A DNA stretch of 64,000 nucleotides from Methylotuvimicrobium buryatense 5G (GCF_000341735.1 NZ_KB455575.1:3668191-3732190); one strand, 5' to 3'; positions 25,501-35,111 are shown, numbered from the stretch's first letter. Made by a program: numbers and translations. The notes: a model not told the origin generated them from the sequence alone.

Positions 25501-26737
25501 ACCGAGCTTGATCATCGCGCCGACTTCGGTATGTATGAATTGGGAAAGCGAAGCGCGCCGTTTCGCGCCCACGCTCAATCCCATTCTATTCGGTAGCGGA
25601 GATCGTCAGCGTAAGCTCGACAGCCTGGGGTCTTTCGACTTGTTGATTTGCAGTTACGGATTGCTGCAACAAGAACAAGCCGCCGAGATGCTCTCGAAAA
25701 TCCCTTTTCAAATCGCGATACTCGACGAGGCGCAGGCGATCAAAAACATCGCAACGCGGCGCTCGCAAGGCGCGATGAATTTACAGGCCGAATTCCGGGT
25801 GATCATGACCGGCACACCGCTGGAAAATCATCTCGGCGAATTATGGAATCTGTTTCGCTTTATCAATCCGGGGCTACTCGGTTCGCTGGAACAATTCAAT
25901 AAACGCTTCGCGGGGCCTATTGAGCGCGATCGGAGTCAAGAGGCCCGTCAGCAATTAAAGAAATTGATTCAGCCGTTCATTTTGCGCCGCACTAAAACCC
26001 AAGTTCTGCAAGAGCTTCCGCCAAAGACCGAAATCCCGGTCTACGTCGAAATGAGCGGCGAGGAAATGGCGTTTTATGAGGCCTTGCGCCGCGAAAGTCT
26101 CGAAATTTTGAACAGTACCGGCAGTCAGGCCGGCGCCAAGCATTTGCAGATACTCGCCGCGATCACCAAATTGCGCCGCAGTTGTTGCAACACGCGGCTC
26201 GCCAATGCGGATATCGCACTGCCCAGTAGCAAATTGGCGGCATTCGGCGAAATCGTCGATGAATTGCTCGACAACAAACACAAAGCTCTGGTGTTCAGTC
26301 AATTCGTCGACCATTTGCAATTGATCAAGGACTATATCGAACAGCGCGGTATCGGCTATCAATATCTGGACGGCAGCACGCAGGCCAAGGAGCGTAAAAA
26401 ACGGGTCGATGCATTTCAGCGCGGCGATGGCGAATTGTTCTTAATCAGTCTAAAAGCCGGCGGCGTCGGTTTAAATCTGACCGCGGCCGATTATGTGATT
26501 CACATGGATCCCTGGTGGAATCCTGCGGTCGAGGATCAAGCCTCGGACCGCGCGCACCGCATGGGCCAACAGCGGCCCGTAACGATTTACCGAATGATCG
26601 CGAAGAACACGATCGAGGAAAAAATCGTTGCACTGCACAGCCACAAGCGCGACTTGGCAGACAGTCTATTGGAAGGCGCGGACATCAGCGGCAAGATGTC
26701 GGCCGACGATTTGCTTGATTTGATGCGTGGGGAGTAG
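22502..26737 (+). CDS. SNF2/SWI2-family DNA translocase (1411 aa)
   Basis: A large SF2 ATPase of the Swi2/Snf2 type, likely a nucleic-acid translocase that remodels DNA-protein complexes. Residues 1 to about 930 are a long N-terminal region with few recognisable motifs. The motor follows: ACLADDMGLGKTIQALALL (Walker A, Lys at about 985), DEAQ at about 1075, MTGTPLENHLGELW, then the second lobe with LVFSQFVDHLQL, SLKAGGVGLNLTAADYVIHM and SDRAHRMGQQRPVTIYR near 1350. The C-terminus (LADSLLEGADISGKM, then LMRGE) is typical of bacterial family members. The gene has its own promoter and no operon partner; the start is an ATG a few bases after AAGCTCCTTGTC, without a strong ribosome site. Confidence 0.92.
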   Translation: MFNEQRSQLLEKYQNLTDSDKAVMQFLAVCHSYETAAFIAQNLSKLGIRSDQGKPFTAVSIKPVLVALKNNRLLEVQAGKSGYRCNRLLAEPITRQLVEDKQFERYASLFDQPTPIAKKASYANQHQCLRDARISFHRGDYALVNQCLSIGNRYYYQYQLPDQIDVYLSWILNPLDVAWLKRRHPQMINDMTGFIGLHQLVYLYHDPDIFNFLAEYASGDAGALLLKMAPRIYAELLLLRGDWDTLALGVADSEDPELQALSAALAFLKGDFSGAIAQYETALKLIRKITGKKTIYFYGLAGIFYPLAILKCRDAHDKKLTMLLGQAIKLKGFWANCYRYLEIFQKFLQGDLSQRDNAVFYNKIDPISKGYEDNGEPHSAIEFPKLILLFRLLVRSWMTDAPLSGYPLASLEIVQNLYLRLVDNGYRWPAAELAKLSGRAETLSSKSWDDGFLDGRPVSLADLFASRPDWDLALDALLGLGNSGLQSGAVQTEKPTRMAWLVSFQEIYKTVLIEPREQKQQAKGGWSKGRAVALKRLHTERDSFDYLSEHDSRICSTIKSYTETSGWYGSSIYYEFSEKMPLALVGHPLLFWSDSPNVRVEVVKGEPELRVSKAKGGKIKITFTPAPSHQQNIIISKETPTRLKMIELTADHHKIYQLLGPKGLEVPVTAQDRVLQTLTGISGLLTVQSDIGGSSSTAEQVEADATPRLHLLPLGEGLKAALLIRPFSTSGAYYQPGQGGASVFTEVDGKPLQAQRDLKLEKMRCEEVLSACSAIAEADRDDGGEYLLEDPEHCLELLLQLQSLPPDRVLLEWPEGVKFRLLGHSTGSGFNMQIKRDNDWFALQGELQVNEDTVIDIRQLLGLLGNRQGRFLQLQDGQFIALTDEFRRRLDDLKAYADLTGKKVRINPLAALTLEDWQDEAGFKVDKHWQNHMQRLKAAREYQPAVPSTFQAELRDYQTDGYNWLARLAQWGVGACLADDMGLGKTIQALALLVDKAPNGPSLIIAPTSVCMNWESEARRFAPTLNPILFGSGDRQRKLDSLGSFDLLICSYGLLQQEQAAEMLSKIPFQIAILDEAQAIKNIATRRSQGAMNLQAEFRVIMTGTPLENHLGELWNLFRFINPGLLGSLEQFNKRFAGPIERDRSQEARQQLKKLIQPFILRRTKTQVLQELPPKTEIPVYVEMSGEEMAFYEALRRESLEILNSTGSQAGAKHLQILAAITKLRRSCCNTRLANADIALPSSKLAAFGEIVDELLDNKHKALVFSQFVDHLQLIKDYIEQRGIGYQYLDGSTQAKERKKRVDAFQRGDGELFLISLKAGGVGLNLTAADYVIHMDPWWNPAVEDQASDRAHRMGQQRPVTIYRMIAKNTIEEKIVALHSHKRDLADSLLEGADISGKMSADDLLDLMRGE

Positions 26738-27333
26738 GGATTGCCGGAATCCGGTTGCCATGGATTAGCAGACCGTAACCTAAAAAGTGCAGCTGAGGGC
26801 CTCAATCTACCGTTCACCCCGAGCCCTTCGGCGGCGCTCATGAGCGCCATTGTATTAAATCGCGGGTTTGGTTAATGGCTGCATTACCACAACCTTACCT
26901 GCACTCAAACAAAGCGATGGGTTTCCGCTTCGCTGCTACCCATCCTACGGCCGTGCGTACCATGGTGGCTTCCTGCTGTTTCCCAATCCCAGTTCTCGTC
27001 GTTATACTTAATTCGTGTATTGCCAGCTTAGCTAATGTGACCTCGATACCCTTTATTGTTAACTAGCGCACCCGGCTTCGAAATCGCGATCAGGGGATCG
27101 CTCCCACAGAGCTTTCGGAACCCTTGAGGGAGCGACGCCTTCGTCTCGATTATCGAAGCCAAGGATGTTCGGCTTTTATCGAAATCCCCGATGCGTAATG
27201 TTCCCGCTGTTTCACAGGCTCCAGCTCGGGAAGCCCGATCACGAAGCTCGAGCTTCGCATTTCCGAAACCGGTAGCTCGATGCTAGGCCATTCGTAGGAC
27301 TAACCGGAATACGTCATTCGCAAAACCGAATTA
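26738..27333. other. 600-bp gap with extragenic repeats
   Basis: No gene is supported. 26786-26850 matches part of 50868-50960 (the GAGCCCTTCGGC(G/T)GCGCTCA hairpin type), and 27088-27130 carries the ATCGCTCCCACA / AGGGAGCGACGCC hairpin. These are REP-like repeats. Confidence 0.6.
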
Positions 27334-28020
27334 TTAACTCTCCGATTCTTTCTCGAGATAGGCTTCAACTTCGTGCCCGCAGCTATGGCAGAATTTTTGA
27401 TCTTCCTGCAATGCTTCGCCGCAGGCCGAACATTTGAATTCCTTGTGCTTAGGATGACCGCAGTGACAGCAAAATTTTGCGCTTCGCGACGACAATTGCC
27501 CGCATTCGGGGCAGACGCTAGTACGCAGACTTGGCAGCGCCGGCAGAGTTTCCCTGACTTCCTCGATCGAATCGATCAGATAGGGCGAATTCTGAAAGGC
27601 GACCCATACCAGCCAAATGCCAATTAGTACGATCAACAGAATCGCGATGCCGAAATAGAACGATCTGCCGGAAGCGCCGACGAAAAGCCCCAAGACTTGC
27701 CAAATGACGGCTTGTCCGATAATGACGATGACCAACAAGGCCGCCGGCACGCTGATCGCTTTGACAAAAAACAGCGCGCCGCCGGTTTTCGGGAGCGCTG
27801 CGATCGCATTCACGGCAAAAAGATAAAACAAAATCAGCGCGGTTATTTGCGTGACGAACAGCACCAAATCCGCCGCCACCAAACGATCGGCGATGACCAA
27901 TCGTGACATGACCGGCAGTAGGCTAATTAAATAACCGACCAGCAGCACAATCAAAATTGTGATCAGATATTGCGCGGCGCGATAACCGCCGCTGCTTTTG
28001 AATGACGACATTATTTCCAC
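27334..28020 (-). CDS. membrane protein with double zinc ribbon
   Basis: A 228-residue protein: four to five hydrophobic helices in residues 15-165, then two C-terminal zinc ribbons (CPECGQLSSRSAKFCCHCG and CSACGEALQEDQKFCHSCG, four Cys each in CxxC pairs). The ribbons probably face the cytoplasm and bind zinc; the partner is unknown. Either the GTG at 28020 (GGAG six bases upstream) or an ATG three codons later could be the start. It stands alone, with no visible operon. Confidence 0.75.
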   Translation of the reverse strand: MEIMSSFKSSGGYRAAQYLITILIVLLVGYLISLLPVMSRLVIADRLVAADLVLFVTQITALILFYLFAVNAIAALPKTGGALFFVKAISVPAALLVIVIIGQAVIWQVLGLFVGASGRSFYFGIAILLIVLIGIWLVWVAFQNSPYLIDSIEEVRETLPALPSLRTSVCPECGQLSSRSAKFCCHCGHPKHKEFKCSACGEALQEDQKFCHSCGHEVEAYLEKESES

Positions 28021-28233
28021 GGCGATCTCCGCATCGTTTGAAAATTAAGATTAATCGGGGTCGATTCAACAAGGCCTTAACCAACCTTGATGAGATAAAA
28101 CCTAAACCTTATCGGGTATTCTACTTATGAAAACGTAATATGTTGCCAGCTAAAGCTGGATTTTGAGGAATGAATGGGTTGCCTTCCTTGGCCTCGATTT
28201 TTGAACACTAAGAATTGCATTACTCTTTATCAT

Positions 28234-28770
28234 TCAAAAACATAATGTCCCACTAACTATATTAAAATTGTTCTTGCCTGTAGCTAGATCAAGACTGCCG
28301 CTGACATTTATTTTGCTTTCTGGATATGGTTTAAGATTTTCAAACTTTCCGGTTCCAGCAATTGGCTTTAATGTTTCTTCAACTAGCAACACAGTTTCAG
28401 TTTCAAAAAAAGCAGAGGTGACCTCATCATCTTTAGTAAAAATCAAGCCTGCTTGATCGGAAGAACTTAAGACATGATTTAGCTTAATAAATGGAAAATC
28501 TGGGGCAATGATTTTTCCTTTAAATGGACCGCTAATCTTGATGGCAAGCTTTGGATTCTTGGGCAGTCTAGCGTTAACAAGGCTGATTTCATATTCGCCG
28601 ATTTGCTCACTACCAGGAATATAGTATGAATCGGCTAGGTCATATGGAATAGAGTTAGATTTAGCAGTGCCTCCTGTTACAATATAACAATCGTTCAATT
28701 TATTATTTGCAGAAACATTGGCAATCGAAATGAAAATAACGCTAGCCGCCGCGATTAGAAATTTAAACAT
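28234..28770 (-). CDS. secreted hypothetical protein
   Basis: With the ATG at 28770 the product is 178 residues and begins with a clear signal peptide (MFKFLIAAASVIFISIANVSA-NN). GAGG lies nine bases upstream of this ATG; an upstream in-frame start at 28818 would hide the signal. Two Cys (DCYIVTGG near the mature start and SGTLCF at the end) could form a disulfide joining the ends. The body is beta-rich without a family I recognise. Codon use is AT-rich compared with the neighbours, which suggests transfer. Confidence 0.65.
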   Translation of the reverse strand: MFKFLIAAASVIFISIANVSANNKLNDCYIVTGGTAKSNSIPYDLADSYYIPGSEQIGEYEISLVNARLPKNPKLAIKISGPFKGKIIAPDFPFIKLNHVLSSSDQAGLIFTKDDEVTSAFFETETVLLVEETLKPIAGTGKFENLKPYPESKINVSGSLDLATGKNNFNIVSGTLCF

Positions 28771-29117
28771 TTTTGCGAACCTCAAGGAAAAAAAGTGCTG
28801 AATAGACGATGGTTTCATTTTAAAAACACAAACTAGCTCAATGAGAATCCTTGGAGTCTAACCGAGGGCTGATTTTTACAACAATCTACTTCCTTGTGAT
28901 TGAAAAACCGTCTAAGAATAAAAGGTTATTCATAAAGTTAGCTAATTTTTGAGTATAAAGGGAGTAGAAACTAATAGAATCAATCACAAGCCTAGCAAAG
29001 CGTAATTTAAATTTGTCAAGAGAACAAGTTAACAAAAAATTATTTTTCCAGCCTTCCTTTGCTCCACGCTTTTGAAAGAAGGCATTCCCATCAGTAACCC
29101 TATCGATCAATGCCGCT
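28771..29117. other. gap downstream of comM with a 35-bp dispersed repeat
   Basis: 28896-28925 repeats the sequence ATTGAAAAACCGTCTAAGAA found near 6464 with one change. A 74-codon minus-strand frame spans the gap but has no similarity, no ribosome site and includes the repeat, so I do not call it a gene. Confidence 0.5.
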
Positions 29118-30629
29118 TCAGTCCGTTTTCCTATCCAATCTACGGTAGCCGATCGCCTCGCTCAAATGCGCAATTTCTATCGTTTCGGAACCGGCCAGGT
29201 CGGCTATGGTTCTTGCCACCTTGAGAATACGATGATAGGCGCGGTGCGACAGTCCGAACTTATCCATGGCTTGTTCGAGCAGTTCATGGCCTTGATCGGA
29301 CAATCGGCAATGCTGTTTGACTTCGCGAGCGTTAAGCGCCGCATTGGTTTTTCCTTGACGCGACAACGCGATATTTCGTGCCGTGACTACACGCCCTCTG
29401 ATTTGCACGCTGCTTTCTTCGCCTTCCTCCGAACCTTTTCGCAGCACCTCGCGAGACACTCTCGGCACCTCCAAATGCATATCGATACGATCGAGTAACG
29501 GCCCTGAAATGCGGGCACGGTATCGTGCGACTTGTTCTATCGAACAATGGCAACGTCCGGACGGATCTCCGAGATAACCGCATGGGCATGGATTCATCGC
29601 GGCAATCAATTGAAATCGCGCCGGAAATTCGGCTTGCCGGGCCGCCCGCGAAATACTGATATGACCGGTTTCGAGCGGTTCACGTAATACTTCCAGCACC
29701 CTACGGTCGAATTCTGGCAACTCGTCCAAAAACAAAGTGCCGTTATGAGCCAACGAAATTTCCCCCGGTTTCGGATTGCCGCCGCCACCGACCAACGCGG
29801 CGGCCGATGCGGTATGATGCGGCGCTCGAAACGGCGGTTTCAACCAATTGGCAACATCGAGACCTTTGTCGCTAATCGATGCAATCGCGGCGGTTTCTTG
29901 AGCTTGCTGTTCGGTCAACGGCGGCAGAATCGTCGGCAAGCGCGCGGCCAGCATCGATTTACCGGTGCCGGGCGGTCCGAGCATGATCAAATTATGCGCA
30001 CCCGATGCGGCGATTTCGAAGGCACGCTTGACGTGATATTGCCCATGTACATCGGAAAAGTCGACCGATTCCGTTTCCGCTGGTAATACAAGGGTTTCCT
30101 CGTCGACGACGATCGATTTCTGTCCGTTCAGATGCGCGCACACTTCAAGCAAATGATTAGCCGGCAACAGATCGATGTCTTTGATCAAGGCCGCTTCGGC
30201 GCAATTTTCTTTGGGCAGAATAAGCGGTTTTCCGCTGTTACGGGTTTGTATCGCTATCGGTAAAACTCCGCTGACCGGACGCAATTCGCCGCCAAGAGAA
30301 AGTTCGCCGACACATTCGACTTCCGCTAGGCGGCCGGCTGGAATTTGGCCTGATGCCGCTAGAATACCTAAGGCGATAGCCAGATCGAAACGCCCGCCTT
30401 CCTTCGGTAAATCGGCCGGAGCCAGATTGATCGTGACGCGCTGCATCGGAAATTCGAAATATGAATTGATGATCGCACCGCGCACCCGGTCCCTGCTTTC
30501 CTTGACCGCCGTTTCGGGTAAACCGACGATATTGAGTGCGGGTAGGCCGCTCGTGACATGGACTTCCACCGTCACTAACGGCGCATCGATTCCGGAACGA
30601 CCGCGGCTATAGGCTACGGCTAGAGTCAT
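29118..30629 (-). CDS. comM: ComM / YifB-family AAA+ helicase
   Basis: A 503-residue YifB-family protein of normal length. The N-terminal Lon-S5-like domain (TLAVAYSRGRSGIDAPLVTVEVH, then LPALNIVGLPETAVKESRDRVRGAI) is followed by the Mg-chelatase-type AAA+ core with Walker A GPPGTGKSMLA at about 220, the Walker B region TLFLDELPEFDRRVLEVLREPLE and a zinc site around PCPCGYLGDPSGRCHCS. ComM is known as a hexameric helicase that promotes branch migration during integration of transformed DNA. It lies downstream of ubiK on the same strand with a 64-bp gap, an arrangement seen in many gammaproteobacteria. Confidence 0.95.
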   Translation of the reverse strand: MTLAVAYSRGRSGIDAPLVTVEVHVTSGLPALNIVGLPETAVKESRDRVRGAIINSYFEFPMQRVTINLAPADLPKEGGRFDLAIALGILAASGQIPAGRLAEVECVGELSLGGELRPVSGVLPIAIQTRNSGKPLILPKENCAEAALIKDIDLLPANHLLEVCAHLNGQKSIVVDEETLVLPAETESVDFSDVHGQYHVKRAFEIAASGAHNLIMLGPPGTGKSMLAARLPTILPPLTEQQAQETAAIASISDKGLDVANWLKPPFRAPHHTASAAALVGGGGNPKPGEISLAHNGTLFLDELPEFDRRVLEVLREPLETGHISISRAARQAEFPARFQLIAAMNPCPCGYLGDPSGRCHCSIEQVARYRARISGPLLDRIDMHLEVPRVSREVLRKGSEEGEESSVQIRGRVVTARNIALSRQGKTNAALNAREVKQHCRLSDQGHELLEQAMDKFGLSHRAYHRILKVARTIADLAGSETIEIAHLSEAIGYRRLDRKTD

Positions 30630-30693
30630 AAGTAATTTGGAGAAAAGCCGAATTTTTATCGAAAAACCGGCTTGAAAGGGTAGCGGTTAATTA

Positions 30694-30963
30694 TTAATTA
30701 GCTTGATCGGAAGGGTTTTGATCAAGTTGTCTTTCCAACGCGGCAACGCGAATCTCCAGATCTTCGAGTTTCGTGCGTGTTTTGGTTAACACGGCTTTTT
30801 GCACTTCAAACTCTTCGCGGGTGACCAGGTCCAGTTTGCCGAGGGCGCCTTGCAAAATGGCATGGAAGTTTCTTTCCATATCTTCTTTCAAATGAGACAA
30901 ACCGGGCGGCATGGCATTCGCCAGACGGTTGGCGATATCGTCAATGGCTTTGGGATCGAACAT
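30694..30963 (-). CDS. ubiK: UbiK accessory factor for ubiquinone biosynthesis
   Basis: An 89-residue protein with FDPKAIDDIANRLANAMPPGL and a long C-terminal coiled coil (LEDLEIRVAALERQLDQ), the UbiK/YqiC (BMFP) pattern. UbiK assists the UbiJ-containing ubiquinone assembly complex. It probably shares a transcript with comM. Confidence 0.92.
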   Translation of the reverse strand: MFDPKAIDDIANRLANAMPPGLSHLKEDMERNFHAILQGALGKLDLVTREEFEVQKAVLTKTRTKLEDLEIRVAALERQLDQNPSDQAN

Positions 30964-31121
30964 AGTAATACCTCGTAAATAATAAAGTGATGACTACTCA
31001 ACAAGAGCAGTATCAGCGATTTGAACACAAATTAAGCAGGAAGCAAATTTTTCGAAAGGTGCGACAATACTATTCACATTTACCTCAGCACCTTTAGGTG
31101 AAATACAAATAGCGGATAAGT

Positions 31122-31149
31122 CCATTCACCATTCACCATTCACCATTCA
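31122..31149. repeat. heptanucleotide tandem repeat (CCATTCA)x4
   Basis: Four perfect head-to-tail copies directly touching the stop codon of the MarR-type gene. Such a tract is prone to slippage, but being outside the coding frame it would change only the mRNA end. Confidence 0.9.
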
Positions 31150-31725
31150 CTATTTACCACTCCCCTCAAACAATACATGTTCACGGCATATTTTAACGGC
31201 AGCATGTTGATTAAGCGGCTGTTGCGTTAAATCGCAGTGATAATGTTGGTCGAGCTCTAAAAAATAATAGCACGAGTAACAGACGCCGAAACTTTTTAAA
31301 TTGTTGGCTTTTTGCAATGCGAGCAGTGTCGACAGCAATGCTTGGTTTAGCGCATCAAATTGTTCCTTAGGAATCGCTTGCTCGGTAGCAGGATAAATGT
31401 CGCAAGCTTGTATTTCCTTTAGAACAGACTCCCCGGCTGCCGACAGCCGCAAATGCAAGATACGCCGGTCCTGCTCATTCGGGTTTTTCTCGATATAACC
31501 TTTTCGCTCCAGCACTTGTAACGATTGCGAAACCGTACCTTTGGTTAGACCGAAATATTCGGCGACAGCGGCGGGCGTGTCGCTCATGCTATTGCATTGC
31601 GCCAAATAATCGAGAATTTGACCCTGTATCGGTTGCAAACCAAGCGCGGTGTACTTTTTCCGCTCTTCAGAGCGCACCAGCGTGCTGATCCTGTCGATCA
31701 ATTTAAACGTGTTTAATTCCTGCAT
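31150..31725 (-). CDS. MarR-family regulator with Cys-rich C-terminal extension
   Basis: A 191-residue protein. Residues about 20-140 form the winged helix of MarR proteins (QGQILDYLAQC, AVAEYFGLTKGTVSQSLQVLERKGYI, then the wing with DRRILHLRL). Unlike typical 140-150-residue MarR proteins it continues with GVCYSCYYFL, HYHCDLTQQPLNQHA and ICREH. These four Cys plus several His could hold a metal or an iron-sulfur cluster, so it may sense metal or redox state (inference). It reads convergently towards the ubiK-comM pair; no target gene is adjacent apart from recC upstream. Confidence 0.85.
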   Translation of the reverse strand: MQELNTFKLIDRISTLVRSEERKKYTALGLQPIQGQILDYLAQCNSMSDTPAAVAEYFGLTKGTVSQSLQVLERKGYIEKNPNEQDRRILHLRLSAAGESVLKEIQACDIYPATEQAIPKEQFDALNQALLSTLLALQKANNLKSFGVCYSCYYFLELDQHYHCDLTQQPLNQHAAVKICREHVLFEGSGK

Positions 31726-31870
31726 GGGTAGTATTTGGTCAGTTGCCGCGAGAGCGGTTTTTTAAGGACATTATACCGATTACAAAGGAATTTTCGGTAT
31801 TCGCTTTAGATGAGATGTTCGAGAGCGAGTATATTCGTATCACCGGGTATAGTAGTTTTCAGCGCACGTT

Positions 31871-34800
31871 TTAATTTTCTGCCGACTGATCAATCAGTCC
31901 CCATACCGGTAACAACAGGTTTCGGCAATGGTCTTCAAATACCTCGTTCAACAATTCCACCGGATTGTAGTCTTCGAGAAACAATTTTCTAAGCTCAGGT
32001 TCGTAAGCTTGTTCGATCGCACGGGTTAGCTGGTCGATTGCCGAATCCAAGGCCGGCTTCGCCGCGCGGCTGCTTTGCGACAATTTATGCGCTTGTTTAA
32101 CATAAGCGAAAGCCGGCTCGACGAAAAACGAATCGGGTCTGTGCAATCCTTGCCGATAGATTTCAATCCAAGCTTCCAATTCGCCTAACGCACAATAGTC
32201 CGGCTCGAACGTTATATCCTGGTCGAGAGCGATCAAGCAAGTCTGTTGAGGTTCGATTTGATTGATCATCAGATGATGCAACCAGGCAAGCATAAAATCC
32301 TTGCCTTTCAAATCGGCGTAACGATAAAACAGACTGCCGCGCTCATAACGATTGCCGAGTTTACCGGCCAACCGATAACTTCCGACCGCTAGGTCGACCG
32401 ATAAATCCTCGAGCGGTTTGCCGAGCGCCTTGGCCTTGATTGCTTCGGCAAAGGCATCGATGTTTTGTTGCTGCCGGGCAAACTCGAGATCGCCGGCCAC
32501 GCCCGATAGCCATCGCCCCTGTGCCTTCAGTTTTTGTGCAGTCAACGGTTTGTCGTGCAGTACCCCATCGATCCATTCGTGATAAATCGCATAACCGTCC
32601 AATTGACCGATCGCGAAGGGTTCGCGCTCCTCGGCATCCGCTGCAATGCCGTTGAAACGGACATCGAGTCGGCGTTGCATGAAATATTTTTGCGGATGTC
32701 GGTAAAATGCGAACAATTCGCCTATTTCAATGATTGTTTGGCCGGTTTCGTCCTCTAAACTGCCTTGCCACCAAGGTGCCGGCTCCGGTTTGGGCTTAAC
32801 CAACGCCGCTGCTGCCTGGCAATCGGCCTCGGAATAACTGAACAAAGCCGATTCCGGCTCGAAATAACGCGGGCTGAAAGCCTGTAGCGGATGATAGGTC
32901 AGGCCATTGTCCAGGCCGTAATGATCGCGAAGCACGGCGAGCAGTTCGCTGATTACGACCGAAGGCGGTATCGTTTCGTTATGGCTAATCGACCGACCGA
33001 TATAAGTCATAATCAATTGTTGCCGTGCCGACAGCAGGATCTCCAGAAACTGATAACGGTCGTCGGCGCGGCGCGAACGGTCGCCCTTGCGGAAATGGGC
33101 GGCAAGCAAATCGAAGGTCGGATTGCGGTCGACTTTCGGAAACTCGCCGTCGTTCATGCCGAGCAAGGCGATCACTTTAAACGGAATCGAGCGCATCGGC
33201 AGCATCGAACAAAACGTGAGTTGACCGCGTAAAAAGCCGTTTGACGATTTGTGTTCTTCCAATCGGCCTTCAAGCCAGGCGCAGACGACTTGCCACTCGA
33301 TCGGCGCGTTGTGAATTTCGGGCAATCTTTCGGTTAATTCCGCCAATAATTCGTTGAGTTGTTGGCGCTCGACGGCATCGGCTTCGGGCAATAATTGATC
33401 GGCATAATAATAAAGCTTTTCGCCCCATGCCTTGAGCGATTTGGCCGTGCTTAAATCATTGCCGGCTCTAAACAACAATTGCATAAAATCGTTCAAGCCG
33501 CCAAGCGCCAACGCCGAAGAACCTTCGATATCGATATAAGGCAAGACGCCGTCGACAAAATCGTCGTCGGTGCCGACCGCATAACCCATCAACAAGCGAT
33601 CCAATGCGGCTTGCCAGGTATTCTCATCGAGCTCGGGTAGGCCCAATTCGCGTTTATGTTCGGCCGATTTTCCCCAACGCACTTGCGTATCCCGAACCCA
33701 ATGTTTGATCAATTCCAAATCGGTTTCGGACAAGCCGAAGCCCGGATAAACCGACGGTTTTTCGAGCAAATCCAGGACCGAGCGCCAACCGAACCGACTT
33801 TGGCTCAGCTTCAAAAAAACAATAAAAGCATCCAAGGCATGATTACTCAAGCGCAGACTGCGGTCGGCCACCGCATGCTGAATATCGTCGAATACCGCGG
33901 AAATAAACGGTTCGTATAATTCGATATCCGGCGCCATCACGACGATATCGCGTAGTTCCAACTCGGGGTCATGTTCCAGTGCGGCCAACAATTGGTTTTT
34001 CAAGACTTCGACTTCGCGCATACGGGAATGGCACGCATGAATAGCGATCGACCCGTCGCGGGTTAAAGGCGTCGATTCGCTGTCGTTATTGAGAATATCG
34101 TTTTGCAACTGCCGCAGTACCGTGCTCGGCTCGTCTTGTTCGAAACTGTCCAGCTCCAATTCGAACTGAACCTGCTCCAACAACATCTCTTGAAATTCGC
34201 GGCCTTGTTGACCCAATGCCGCCAACAGCGGATGCCCGCCGGCATCCTCTTGATCGATACGCTGACGCTTAGTCGCTAAATCCGCCCAAAAAGCTTGGGC
34301 GGGGTTGAGCAAATACAAGTGCACTTGCGCATGATTCGCCAATCCCTGTAAAAAACCGAGAAACAGGGGCGGCATGGTATTGACGCCGAAGATCGAAATT
34401 CGCTCAGGCAAAACGGCGGAAAATTGTCCAGGCGGCGCTGAATTAAAACGCTCGATTACTTCCAGCCATAAACTACCCCGATGCCTCGTGCCTGAATTTT
34501 CGGCAATCCGTTGCCATAACGCGCGTTGCCAGCGTTCGGTTTCCGTGTCGTAAAGCGTTTCGCCTTGCTGCCAGGCAGCCAGCATATCCGGACGCATGAT
34601 TTGATATTGGTCGAAAATCAAGGCCAATTGTAACGCTAGCTGATAACGTTTTAAGGCCGCGGTTTCGCCGACCAAATAATTATTCAGCGGCGCAAATATT
34701 TCGTTGTCGAGTTCGCGAAGCAGTGCTTCGAAGCGCCAATGCAGCACATGGCGATCGAAGGCTTCGTCATTTAATCGACTGTCGATTCGTTGTGCCAAGG

Positions 34801-35011
34801 TACTGAAAAACCGTCCCGGAAATAAAAACTCATAATTCCCCCATACGCCGAGCAGGCTTGCCAATTGCTGTGACAACCAACGTTCCATACCCTGGCTTTG
34901 GATCAGAAACACTTCTTTGGCAAACGGCGAACTTAGCGGCCGGGTTTCGATGACTGCTGCCAAATGTTCGAGCAGGTTTTCGGTTTTATTGGAACTGTGC
35001 AGAATGAACAT
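31871..35011 (-). CDS. recC: RecC: exodeoxyribonuclease V gamma subunit
   Basis: A 1046-residue RecC, slightly shorter than the E. coli protein (about 1120). The N-terminus FILHSSNKTENLLEHLAAVI, the VFLIQSQGMERWLSQQLA segment and the IFGVNTMPPLFLGFLQGLA region are family landmarks. The middle contains PMRSIPFKVIALLGMNDGEFP and the C-terminal part the inactive nuclease-like fold. In RecBCD this subunit recognises Chi and splits the DNA strands. No recB or recD gene follows: the next gene downstream is marR, so the partners lie elsewhere or the operon is dispersed. Confidence 0.95.
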   Translation of the reverse strand: MFILHSSNKTENLLEHLAAVIETRPLSSPFAKEVFLIQSQGMERWLSQQLASLLGVWGNYEFLFPGRFFSTLAQRIDSRLNDEAFDRHVLHWRFEALLRELDNEIFAPLNNYLVGETAALKRYQLALQLALIFDQYQIMRPDMLAAWQQGETLYDTETERWQRALWQRIAENSGTRHRGSLWLEVIERFNSAPPGQFSAVLPERISIFGVNTMPPLFLGFLQGLANHAQVHLYLLNPAQAFWADLATKRQRIDQEDAGGHPLLAALGQQGREFQEMLLEQVQFELELDSFEQDEPSTVLRQLQNDILNNDSESTPLTRDGSIAIHACHSRMREVEVLKNQLLAALEHDPELELRDIVVMAPDIELYEPFISAVFDDIQHAVADRSLRLSNHALDAFIVFLKLSQSRFGWRSVLDLLEKPSVYPGFGLSETDLELIKHWVRDTQVRWGKSAEHKRELGLPELDENTWQAALDRLLMGYAVGTDDDFVDGVLPYIDIEGSSALALGGLNDFMQLLFRAGNDLSTAKSLKAWGEKLYYYADQLLPEADAVERQQLNELLAELTERLPEIHNAPIEWQVVCAWLEGRLEEHKSSNGFLRGQLTFCSMLPMRSIPFKVIALLGMNDGEFPKVDRNPTFDLLAAHFRKGDRSRRADDRYQFLEILLSARQQLIMTYIGRSISHNETIPPSVVISELLAVLRDHYGLDNGLTYHPLQAFSPRYFEPESALFSYSEADCQAAAALVKPKPEPAPWWQGSLEDETGQTIIEIGELFAFYRHPQKYFMQRRLDVRFNGIAADAEEREPFAIGQLDGYAIYHEWIDGVLHDKPLTAQKLKAQGRWLSGVAGDLEFARQQQNIDAFAEAIKAKALGKPLEDLSVDLAVGSYRLAGKLGNRYERGSLFYRYADLKGKDFMLAWLHHLMINQIEPQQTCLIALDQDITFEPDYCALGELEAWIEIYRQGLHRPDSFFVEPAFAYVKQAHKLSQSSRAAKPALDSAIDQLTRAIEQAYEPELRKLFLEDYNPVELLNEVFEDHCRNLLLPVWGLIDQSAEN

Positions 35012-35111
35012 GACTTGGTTTGATTTTTTTCGGTTTTGGCGGCAAGCTCTTGGGAAAATTATTTATCGGCGGGAGTATAACAAGCGGAGACCGTAAACTA
35101 AGGCTATCGGT

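Noticed and set aside
28886-29110. 74-codon minus-strand ORF downstream of comM
   Set aside because: No similarity or ribosome site, and it includes the 35-bp dispersed repeat also present near 6464.
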